Below, in pieces: positions 34,728 through 43,555 of a stretch of 64,000 nt of DNA (position 1 is the first letter of the stretch; every line of letters begins with the position of its first letter). Source of the stretch: Triticum aestivum (Eukaryota > Streptophyta > Magnoliopsida > Poales > Poaceae); the NCBI RefSeq assembly GCF_018294505.1, contig NC_057809.1, positions 137,676,979-137,740,978 of the forward strand, given 5' to 3'. The notes under the pieces are model-generated. The model had not been told where the DNA came from, did no database searches, and saw only the letters and a program-made list of their open reading frames with translations. Made by a program: the position numbers and the translations under genes.

Positions 34728-36075
34728 GCAAGCCCCCCCTTTGATCACCAGATATCGCCTATTCTTCTCTACTGCTTGCATTAGAGTAGTGTAGCATGTT
34801 ACTGCTTCCGTTAATTCTATCCTGATGCATATCCTGTCCTTGCTATTTCTGTTGTTACCTTTACCTGCAATCCTAATGCTAGTATAGGATGCTAGTTTAT
34901 CATCAGTGGCCCTACATTCTTGTCCGTCTGCCATGCTATACTATCGGGTCGTGATCACTCGAGAGGTGATCACGGGTATATACTTATACATATATACATG
35001 CCATACAGGTGGTGACTAAAGTCGGGCCGGCTCGTAGGAGTACCCGCGAGTGATTCCGATGTTGGAGGCTAAAGGGGCAGGCGGCTCCATCCCGGTAGAG
35101 GTGGGCCTGAGTTCCCGAAGGCCCCCGACTGTTACACGATGGCGGAGCGACAGGGCAGGTTGAGACCACCAAGGAGAGAGGTGGGCCTGGCCTTGGTCGG
35201 CGTCTGCGGTTACTTCAAGATAACACGCTTAACGAGATCTTGGTATTTGATCTGAGTCTGGCTACTGGCCTATACGCACTAACCAACTACGCGGCAACAG
35301 TTATGGGCACTCAACGTCGTGGTATCAGCCGAAGCCTTCGTGACGTCAGTGACTGAGTGGCGCGCGCCGGGTTGGACCACGTAACGCAACTTCCTTTGTA
35401 ATGGAGGTTGCTAGGTCTGCTCGCCGGCCGCGTTCGCAACGTGCAGGTGTGCAATGGGAGATAGGCCCAGACCCCTGCGCGCATAGGATTTAGACCGCCG
35501 TGCTGACCTCTCTGTTGTGCCTAGGTAGGGCTGCGACGTGTTGATCTTCCGAGGCCGGGCATGACCCAGGAAAGTGTGTCCGGACAAAGGGGATCGAGCG
35601 TGTTGGGAAATGTGGTGCACCCCTGCAGGGAAGTTAATCTATTCGAATAGCCATGATCTTCGGTAACAGGACGACTTGGAGTTGTACCTTTACCTTATGA
35701 CAACTAGAACCGGATACTTATTAAAACACACCCTTCCAAGTGCCAGATACAACCGGTGATCGCTCTCTCACAGGGCGACGAGGGGAGGATCATCGGTTAG
35801 GATTATGCTATGCGATGCTACTTGGTGAACTTACCATCTACTCTCTTCTCATGCTGCAAGATGGAGGTTACCAGAAGCGTAGTCTTCGATAGGACTAGCT
35901 ATCCCCCTCTTGTTCCGGCATTCTGCATTTCAGTCCACATATGATACCCTTATTCCATTTGATACCATTGCATACATATGTAGTGTAGCTCCTTTCTTGC
36001 GAGTACTTTGGATGAGTACTCACGGTTGATTTGCTCCCTCTTTTCCCCCTTTCTATACCTGATTGCTACGACCAG

Positions 36076-36179
36076 ACGATGGAGTCCAGGAGCCAGACGC
36101 CACCGTCAATGATGACTACTACTACTACTCGGGAGGTGCCTACTACTACGTGCAGCCCGCTGACGACGACCAGGAGTAG
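36076..36179 (+). other. exon-like block 2 in 3' LTR of C
   Basis: Matches 18251-18351 with one extra TAC codon in the tyrosine run and D-to-N at one position. It stays in frame to TAG 36177-36179. The length change of exactly 3 bp leaves the frame intact. Confidence 0.45.
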
Positions 36180-36478
36180 TTTAGGAGGATCCCAGGCAGG
36201 AGACCTGCACCTCTTTCGACCTGTATCCTAGTTTGTGCTAGCCTTCTTAAGGCAAACTTGTTTAACTTATGTCTGTACTCAGATATTGTTGCTTCCGCTG
36301 ACTCGTCTATGATCGAGCTCTTGTATTCGAGCCTTCGAGGCCCCTGGCTTGTAATATGATGCTTGTATGACTTATTTTATTTGTAGAGTTGTGTTGTGAT
36401 ATCTTCCCGTGAGTCCCTGATCTTGATCCTACACGTTTGCGTGTATGATTAGTGTACGATTGAATCAGGGGCGTCACA

Positions 36479-36483
36479 GTGAT
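36479..36483. other. right TSD of element C
   Basis: GTGAT, matching GCGAT at 14670-14674 except for one base. The undisturbed LTR of B at 9269-9274 reads GGTGAT, which confirms the original target. Confidence 0.88.
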
Positions 36484-38010
36484 GCAGCAAAGTAGCGTAA
36501 GTATTTTCTGCAGTTTTCGAGAACCAAGGTATCAATCCAGTAGGAGGCCACGCATGAGTCCCTCGCACCTACACAAACAAATAAATTCTCACAACCAACG
36601 CGATAAGGGGTTGTCAATCCCTACACGGTCACTTACGAGACTGAGATCTGATAGATATGATAAGATAATATTTTTGGTATTTTTATGATAAAGATGCAAA
36701 GTAAAATAAAAGGCAAAAGAAATAACTAAGTATTGGAAGATTAATATGATGGAAGATAGACCCGGGGGCCATTGGTTTTACTAGTGGCTTCTCTCAAGAG
36801 CATAAGTATTCACGGTGGGTAAACAAATTACTGTTGAGCAATTGACAGAATTGAGCATAGTTATGAGAATATCTAGGTATGATCAAGTATATAGGCATCA
36901 CGTCCAAGACAAGTAGACCGACTCCTGCCTGCATCTACTACTATTACTCCACACATCAACCACTATTCAGCATGCATCTAGAGTATTAAGTTTAAGAGAA
37001 CAGAGTAAAGCTTTAAGCAAAATGACATGATGTAGAGGGATAAACTCATGCAATATGAAATAAACCTCATCTTGTTATCCTCGATGGCAACAATACAATA
37101 CGTGCCTTGCTGCCCCTACTGTCACTGGGAAAGGACACCGCAAGATTGAACCCAAAGCTAAGCACTTCTCCCATTGCAAGAAATATCAATCTAGTAGGCC
37201 AAACCAAACTGATAATTTGAAGAGACTTGCAAAGATAACCAATCATACATAAAAGAATTCAGAGAAGATTCAAATATTGTTCATAGATAAACTTGATCAT
37301 AAACTCACAATTCATCGGTCTCAACAAACACACCGCAAAAGAAGATTACATCGAATAGATCTCCACAAGAGAGGGGGAGAACTTTGTATTGAGATCCAAA
37401 AGAGAGAAGAAGCCATCTAGCTAATAACTATGGACCCGTAGGTCTGAAGTAAACTACTCACACTTCATCGGAGAGGCTATGGTGTTGATGTAGAAGCCCT
37501 CCGTGATCGATGCCCCCTCCGGTGGAGCTCCGGAACAGGCCCCAAGATGGGATCTCGTGGATACAGAAAGTTATGGCGGTGGAATTAGGGTTTTGGCTCT
37601 GTATCTGGTAGTTTGGGGGTACGTAGGTATATATAGGAGGAAGGAGTATGTCGGTGGAGCAACAGGGGGTCCACGAGGGTGGAGGGTGCGCCTGGGGGGG
37701 GGGGGTAGGCGCACCTTCTACCTCGTGGCCTCCTGGTTGATGTCTTGACGTAGGGTCCAAGTCCTCTGGATCATGTTCATTCCAAAAATCACGTTCCCGA
37801 AGGTTTCATTCCGTTTGTACTCCGTTTGATATTCTTTTTCTGCGAAACCCTAAAATAGGCAAAAAAACAGCAATTCTGGGCTAGGCCTCCGGTTAATAGG
37901 TTAGTCCCAAAAATAATATAAAAGTGTATAATAAAGCCCAATAATGTCCAAAACAGAATATAATATAGCATGGAACAATCAAAAATTATAGATACGTTGG
38001 AGACGTATCA
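36484..38010 (-). repeat. 5' LTR of element B, main part
   Basis: 1527 bp that continue the 52-bp fragment at 14623-14674. It ends GGAGACGTATCA at 38010, followed by TSD ATTGT. A TATA box lies at 37628-37635 on the minus strand, and a run of 11 G appears at 37695-37705. Confidence 0.92.
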
Positions 38011-38015
38011 ATTGT

Positions 38016-38545
38016 ATGGCCTAAGATTTGGCCAACACGCACAAATATACAAAGGGATGTGTAATCTGGAGTGACACCAAAGAGTCGTGTTATAGGATTC
38101 TCAAATTTGATAACTTTGCTAGGACGAATACTAATAAGATAAGTGACAGTAAGAAAAGTTTCATCCCAGAATTTGAGAGGCATGGATGCATTGGCTAACA
38201 ATGATAGTCCTACTTCAACAACATGACGGTGTTCTCGTTCAACGGAACCTTTTTGTTGGTGAGCATGTGGACATGAAACAAAAGAGTAATGATAAAATAT
38301 TATGAGAACATTGTTGTCAAGAGTGAAACGATGAACTGAAACAAGATTTTTGATGCATGAGGAACATGTAGGACATTCTTTAGATGCAATAATTTTCCAG
38401 GGGCTTTAACAATTGAGTTACCAATATGAGCAATATCCATACCTGTTCCACTTGTCGTGTGCACCTGGTCACCTCCGTGATACCTTTCTCGTGTTGTCAA
38501 TTTGTCAAGTTCCCCCGTGATGTGCTCGGTAGCGCTAGAATCTGC
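38016..38545 (-). pseudogene. copia protease start joined to integrase end (element A)
   Basis: On the minus strand the frame holds a protease core NWYADSSATEHITGEL (active-site D codon at 38542-38540; usual plant form DSGA). Then comes the conserved LLHLKNVLHVPHASK. A frameshift near 38345 and a deletion follow: after a short protease-side segment (LDNNVLI) the sequence jumps to the integrase segment QQKGSVEREHRHVVEVGLSL and ANASMPLKFWDETF. The rest of the protease, the GAG-pre-integrase domain and most of the integrase core (including its catalytic residues) are missing. At 38016 the frame is cut by element B. Confidence 0.85.
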
Positions 38546-39530
38546 ATACCAATTAGTGTCAATCCCGTAGGAGTTGGTGATGAGATTGGCCTTCTTATTT
38601 TCTTCATGATCCTCCTCATATCGGTGCCAGCAGGCCCTTGCGCCGCCGACATGATACTTGTAGCATATTTGGCACTCAGGATAGTCTCCCTCATGCCGTT
38701 GATGTTGCTGCTGTGGTGGCAATTGTCATTGGCGCTGCTGGTAGCTACTGCCTCCACCACCGCGAGCAGGAGAGGGAGATGCACGATCACAACCGCACCC
38801 GCTGTTCCCTCGCCCACGTCCTCCTCTCACGTGGGGCTGCCCCGCGTCCTCTGTACACAACATTTGCAGATGAGCGAAAACCAGACGGTCCATCACTCAA
38901 CATCTCCATCCTTTGGTCGAATGCTGAAATCTGCAAGAACAAATCATCAACGGTGATGGAGTTTTTGATGGCGCCGACTGCTACAACAATGGGATCGTAA
39001 TCCCGATCAAGTCCGGCGAGGATGTAGTCGACCATCTCGCCGTCGGTCACTAGACGACCCACGACTGCAAGATCATCTCCTAGACTCTTCATCTTGGCGA
39101 TGAAGGGGTTGCTTGACATGTTGCCCTTCTTGGTGTTGGAGATGGCAATTCTCAGATTTGTTATCCGAGATTGGGACTGCGCAACGAATAGTGTGGTAAG
39201 AGCAGTCCATAAATCATGAGTGCTTTCCTTACCGATGACCTGCGCCAATATTTCTGGAGTTAACGAGTTCAACAGGTAGCTCAGGACCTGTTAATCTTTC
39301 GCCAACCACGGACCATATAGCAGATTGGGCTCGATGGCCGTGGTTTTGTCTGCCTTGGTGACCTCCACCATTCTTGCTGGTGCAGCATCTGTGCCGTCAA
39401 GGAGGCTGATTACTTAGGCACCTCGAAGCGTCGGCATTACATGTACTTTCCAGAGAAGGTAGTTCCCTCTCGTAAGCTTTTCTGTTGGTGGAGCGCCCAG
39501 GTTGAGGGCGGCCGTGCTGGATCCTGCCAT
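38546..39530 (-). pseudogene. copia gag of element A
   Basis: Starts at ATG 39530-39528 (MAGSSTAALNLGAPPTEKL), 112 bp inside the 5' LTR. A UBN2-type copia gag domain follows (GNYLLWKVHVMP, LTPEILAQVIGKESTHDLW, NPFIAKMKSLGDDLA). A CCHC-like knuckle lies near 38675-38630 (CQICYKYHVGG, then C). Two in-frame TAA codons (39416-39414 and 39293-39291) replace what should be glutamine; both are CAA-to-TAA changes. The frame shifts near 38790-38720. The gag protein would form the particle. This copy is inactive. Confidence 0.85.
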
Positions 39531-39627
39531 GGCGATGATATGGTTTGGGCTTCTGCGTCGCTAGATGGGATCGGGGGGTTTGGGTTTCTGGCTTTTTTGG
39601 ATCGCTGGATGATAGGGGAAGAGGCTA

Positions 39628-39641
39628 GGCTCTATACACCA
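39628..39641 (-). other. putative primer binding site of element A
   Basis: TGGTGTATAGAGCC directly after the 5' LTR on the minus strand. It resembles the tRNA-iMet site TGGTATCAGAGCC with a 2-bp difference in spacing and one substitution. Position fits; the match is imperfect. Confidence 0.5.
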
Positions 39642-39865
39642 TGTTAGATTGATTGATGAAAGTGTTCCTACTCTTTAGGGGGAGAGCCGTGTTGCTATAT
39701 ATTGACGTGGACAGAAAGCCTATCGTGGATTACAAGGCAGGATGATCGCTAGGATTCACCCTGTTACATCCGTCGTGGACTACAAGAGAAAGAGATAGAG
39801 AAGGATACGAGATAGAGGGAGAGATAGTTGAGATTACATGACGTATAGCTTTCAAACTTCTAACA
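39642..39865 (-). repeat. 5' LTR of copia element A
   Basis: 224 bp from TGTTAGATTGAT to TTCTAACA, followed by TSD AAGCG at 39866-39870. It differs from the 3' LTR at about 22 positions, nearly all transitions. Confidence 0.93.
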
Positions 39866-40158
39866 AAGCGGACCAAAGATGGACAACGGTCCTTTTGCTC
39901 CGCACGTTGAACACCATATTCTGTTCATTTAGGCCAACTCTAGCGCGCAACGCCATCTTGTTCGTGTGCGTCTGTTTGGGCAAAACAGACATACCAGACG
40001 GCCAAGTGCGCGGGCGCAAACAGACTTTTATCCGTTTTATGTCCGCTTTCGACCTATCTCGGCCCAAGTTTGGGCCGCTTTTGAGGTGAAACGGACAACG
40101 CGCAGACAGGCGAGACGCGCACGCTTGTCCCCCCTTGACCCGCCCGTCGGTGGCAAAT

Positions 40159-40460
40159 GAAGCAAGGAGGAGCAAATGAAACAATACCTGGAGCTTCGAA
40201 CCAAGGAGGAGCAAATGAAGCAATACCCGGAGCTTCAAACGAAGAAGCTTGAGATGGAGGAGGCGGCTAAGAAAAGGAAGATCGACATGGAGGAGGCGTC
40301 CCGGCAGAGGCAGCTCGACATCGAGGCCGTCAATGCTGCAACCAAAGCAAAGGAGGTGGCGCTAGCGATCATGAGCATGGACTTGAGCAAGATGAGCGAG
40401 AAGACACGAGGAGCTGGTTCGAGGCCCGACAGAATGAAATGTTTGACACCGACGGCTTGA
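40159..40460 (+). pseudogene. NAM-associated-type coding fragment
   Basis: The open frame reads a highly charged helix, with a repeated EEQMKQYLEL unit, KKLEMEEAAKKRKIDMEEA and RQRQLDIEA, then MSMDLSKMSEKTR. This is the pattern of the C-terminal NAM-associated domain found in plant proteins related to Harbinger-type Myb/SANT partners. A one-base insertion near 40413 shifts the frame; the frame +1 continues SWFEARQNEMFDTDGLN to a TAG at 40460-40462, which is the natural end. A partial internal duplication (40159-40200 and 40205-40245) is visible. The 5' part of the gene is missing, so it is a fragment. Confidence 0.6.
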
Positions 40461-40493
40461 ACTAGGTGGTCTATTCGGCCATGGGCGTTCTTT

Positions 40494-40690
40494 TTGGAGG
40501 CTGGCATGGGTGCCGGTCGCTCGCTGTGTTGCCGGTGACAAAACTATTCATTTGAAGGCTGACTGTGTTGCCGGCTGCTGGCTGCGTGCCGGCTACAAAG
40601 CTATTCATATTGGAGGCTGGCTGTGTTGCCGGCGACAAAACTATTCATTTTGAAGGCTGGTTGTATTGCCGGCCGCTAGTGTGTTGCCAA
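40494..40690. repeat. minisatellite, about 40-60 bp units
   Basis: Four imperfect units starting TTGGAGGCTGG or TTGAAGGCTG at about 40494, 40551, 40610 and 40651. Each continues with TGTGTTGCCGGC and CTATTCAT. It lies in the untranslated part after the NAM-associated fragment. Confidence 0.75.
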
Positions 40691-41348
40691 CAAGATCATG
40701 TAGACGGGCTGTGTTGTCGGCTTGAACTAGGGCCGCTGACATAAACTACGGGTGTGGTTATTCAAATATTTGCATTTGAAAAAGAAGATGAACAGGATGC
40801 GGGCAAAAAATGCATCCGCACATTAGACGCACGGCCATCGTATTCCAAGAAAAACCCGGACATAATCCATTGCCCGTCCAAACGGATAGAATCCAAGTCA
40901 ATTGGACGTCCGTTTGAGGTCGTGCCCTGAAGTTAGCCTTATCCTTAAACCAACGCGACCGGACCATTTAGTGCCTTGAAGTTGGCCTTACTGCCCAGAG
41001 CGTGTTCGTCGAGTGACCAGGGGAACTCTTTGGAAAGCGGCTGGCGACATGCCGGTGAATGGCGAGATGCCCGAGATTAGTGTGGTGATGTGCTTCCTTT
41101 TTGCTTGATCTCTCTTTCCCTATCCACCTCCTCTCCTGATCTAATCATTCCCATAATTTTTCCACTACAGTTCTTCCCTTCCTCCGCGTATTTTTCATCT
41201 GGTGCTCTGTTCTTGTGTAGATCCTAATCTCATCCGCTCTTCTTAATCTTCCATCCTTCTTGTCTAACCATCAATCCAAATCTTCAATCCCTCACTCCTC
41301 TTATCTCAGCCTTCTTCTCACCGCCCAAACTTGCTCGCTCAAGTTCCT

Positions 41349-43555
41349 ATGGATCTAAATAACCTCCCAGCCATTCAAGAGGAAGAGAATAGAGAGGAGG
41401 AAGAAGGTCAGCAGGATCGAGTTTGGGAGACAAGAGAGGTACCGGATCTAACTCACAGCCTACGAACTATGAGCTTAGAGGCACCAAGAATCTGTAGTCT
41501 GCAAGCAAGTCAAGTGGAGCAGAGTCAGGATATTCAGGAAAAATACATGCTGCTTATGAAGATAGCATGTACAGGAGGGATCCCCAGGATTGTTTCAGAG
41601 CACACCATTACGAATGCCATGTCAAGAGATTGGAGGCAGCACTTCTATGCAATTTCTCAAGTCTCAACACATCTTTTCATGGCATATTTTGCTTCACAAG
41701 AGGATATGTTGTTCGTGTTTACTCGTCAGCCATGGATGTTGGGATCGGACAACTTGCTACTTGAATGGGTAATCCTCAAGATGAAAGTAACACCAAGGAA
41801 GATTACAAGTTTGAGTACATCTATGTCACTATTAGAGCCTATGGAATACCAAGAGAAGCCAGATCCTTGAAGCTGTTGCAGGACATACTTTGCACAGCGG
41901 GAATTCCTTCAGAGTTTCATCCACTTCAGAATAACATGTTGTTTGCGAGACCAGATTATATATGGGGTACATCAAAGCTTAAGGTAACACAGTCAGTGGT
42001 TGATAAGATTAGTCTCACTTTGCCAGATAAATCAACCACTATGGTTTACTTGCATTATGAAAAAATTGGGAGGATATGCCTGTTTTGTGGCAGGATGTTT
42101 CACACAAGTCAGCATTGTGGATTGAGGAACGAGTTGATAATGGAGCGAGCAAGATGCAACGAATCAGCTGCTGACATTCCTTTTAGCAGATATGGTGAGT
42201 GGTTATTACATCCAGCTCAAATTCCCCAACTCACTATGCAGCCGAGAAGGGATGGAACATCAATTCTAAGCAGGTTTCAGAGAATGTTCAGTGATGATAA
42301 AGGAGAAGGAAAAAGTCTAGCCAGAGACATCCAAAGCAGCCCTCGATCAAGTCCAAAGCATAGCAATCAGACTCAATGGGCAGAGAAATAGTTGCAGATT
42401 GAGCATGCAGTAGCCTATGCAATTGCACCCATGGTCAACCAGCCTAGGGTTAAAGGAAGTAATATTCATTCAAAAACCAGAATTGATGACGATCATTGCA
42501 ATCAAAGCGGTGGTACAACTAGAGGGGACCTGAATGAAGGAAACGTAAACTTTGCAGATATTTCCCTCAACCTACCTTTGCAAGGCTCTAATGTGGGAGC
42601 AAAATACACTAAAGGATCTGAAAGGGCTATAATATTTTCAAGAGAGGGAACAGGGTACATTCAGACAGGAGGGATGCAAGCACAACGAATAGATAGGCAT
42701 ATGCTACCATACACGCCCGCGGAAGAGCATGTAGCACCCAAGAGATCCTTGAATTTATCAAATCTCTCCCAACTACCACCAACAAAAAAAATCGCTCAGG
42801 CTGGAGGAATGGGAGATCCGTTGGAAGGTGAAGGAGCAAGTGTCGGTCGAGGTGCCGACGATGCACCGACGCAAGTTCAACTCCCAAAAAGAGTCATGCA
42901 ACAGACAGAAGCATCTTCAGTTAATGCTTTCCTGACAGAAGGAGGATTAGCCAATCAAGTCTATGGAGTAGATAGGGGAACCACTTCTACAGGTGATAGA
43001 AGAGCTACAAGAAGCATTGGAGAAGTGATTCAAGCAGCTCAGGGAGAGGATGTTTTTCCACCTACTGAATTTGATATACATGCAAATGATCCACTGATTC
43101 ATACCTTTGGAACTGGCGGTCCCATTAGGAAACGATATAACTATTCAGAAAAAATGGGTGGCAGGTCTGGTATGCGATAAGATAGACGAGCAACCCTACA
43201 GAGGATGGGATGCCCATATATTCCTAGGTGTACTAAACCACCTACAGGAGCATACATATTAGGAGGAGATTATGACCTTGGGTCATTAGGCATGCCATTG
43301 TCTTCTTCTAGCACTGACATTATAAACTCTGGTTGCGGTGCTCTCCCTACTAAAGAAATCAGTGGTGCATGCATGGGTGTGGATATTGATTCTTGTGATG
43401 GTGGTGCCAGAATAGCAACCCAAACTCAAAGCCAAAATCAGGATAACAACAATTGTAGCGGTGATGCAATGCACCTTCTTGGAACCAATTGTGAAGATGA
43501 GATGCATGTTGATGGGGCAATGGCGCCAGCCCTTAAGGCGCCACGGGTGCCATGA
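41349..43555 (+). pseudogene. LINE ORF1 (DUF4283 and zinc knuckle)
   Basis: Starts at ATG 41349 (MDLNNLPAIQEEE). A DUF4283-type RNA-binding fold runs to about 42030 (HFYAISQVSTHLFMAYF, FVFTRQPWML). A one-base deletion near 41770 shifts the frame into NPQDESNTKEDYKFEYIYV. A CCHC knuckle CLFCGRMFHTSQHC (C-x2-C-x4-H-x4-C) follows at about 42080-42121. A TAG at 42389-42391 interrupts the frame, which then stays open to 43180. A further open segment (43205-43555) ends at TGA 43553-43555, overlapping the ORF2 ATG. ORF1 proteins of this kind bind the element RNA as chaperones. It has at least two lesions. Confidence 0.82.

Larger units (their letters stand above)
14675..36478 (+). mobile_element. 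gypsy element C with ~4-kb LTRs, non-autonomous
   Basis: A plus-strand LTR retrotransposon inserted in the 5' LTR of element B. LTRs begin TGTGACGCCCGGATAATT and end GGGGCGTCACA: the 5' LTR is 14675-18649, the 3' LTR 22838-23195 plus 32835-36478. TSD is GCGAT/GTGAT. A tRNA-iMet primer site follows the 5' LTR and a purine-rich tract precedes the 3' LTR. The internal region is only about 4.2 kb with no ORF over about 100 codons, but its last 115 bp encode a recognisable end of a gypsy polyprotein. It is therefore a decayed or non-autonomous gypsy element. I do not recognise the family. Confidence 0.92.
32835..36478 (+). repeat. 3' LTR of element C, second part
   Basis: Resumes after the right TSD of element D and ends GGGGCGTCACA. 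With 22838-23195 it makes about 4002 bp, against 3975 bp in the 5' LTR. The GC-rich block (32960-33970), AT block (34040-34080) and both exon-like blocks are conserved in order. Confidence 0.92.
9223..38010 (-). mobile_element. gypsy element B (WHAM/Sabrina-type), non-autonomous
   Basis: An LTR retrotransposon on the minus strand inside the integrase frame of element A. On the minus strand the LTR starts TGATACGTCTCCAACG and ends GGTAGCA. The left (3') LTR is 9223-10798. The right (5') LTR is split by element C into 14623-14674 and 36484-38010. TSDs ATTGT are perfect. The internal part (10799-14622, 3.8 kb) has a tRNA-Asp-type primer site and one gag-like ORF, with no protease, RT or integrase, so it would have depended on a relative for replication. 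I recall this LTR type as WHAM or Sabrina; I am sure of neither. Confidence 0.92.
6590..39865 (-). mobile_element. copia element A, outermost of the nest
   Basis: A Ty1-copia retrotransposon on the minus strand, with 224-bp LTRs at 6590-6813 and 39642-39865. Perfect 5-bp target-site duplications AAGCG lie at 6585-6589 and 39866-39870. Its own sequence is 6590-9222 plus 38011-39865, about 4.5 kb; the rest is nested insertions. Gag, a protease start, the integrase C-terminus, RT and RNase H are recognisable. A stretch from after the protease to the integrase core is deleted. Both LTRs agree except for about 22 of 224 positions (hand count, mostly transitions), which makes it an old insertion. 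I cannot name the family. Confidence 0.93.
39928..40990. mobile_element. probable remnant of a DNA transposon
   Basis: Bounded by an imperfect inverted repeat: TTAGGCCAACTCTAGCGCGC at 39928, against the reverse complement of the sequence ending at 40941 (TAAGGCTAACTTCAGGGCAC). Another copy of the same end, GAAGTTGGCCTTA, lies at 40978-40990. About 17 of 24 positions pair. Inside are a short coding fragment and a minisatellite. I see no transposase and no clear TSD, so the superfamily (Harbinger or Mutator type) is undecided. It is the sequence into which copia element A inserted, or lies next to it. Confidence 0.4.

Noticed and set aside
40159..40462. A NAC/NAM transcription factor gene
   Set aside because: Only the NAM-associated C-terminal helix is present, with a frameshift and no DNA-binding domain; it is a transposon-linked fragment.
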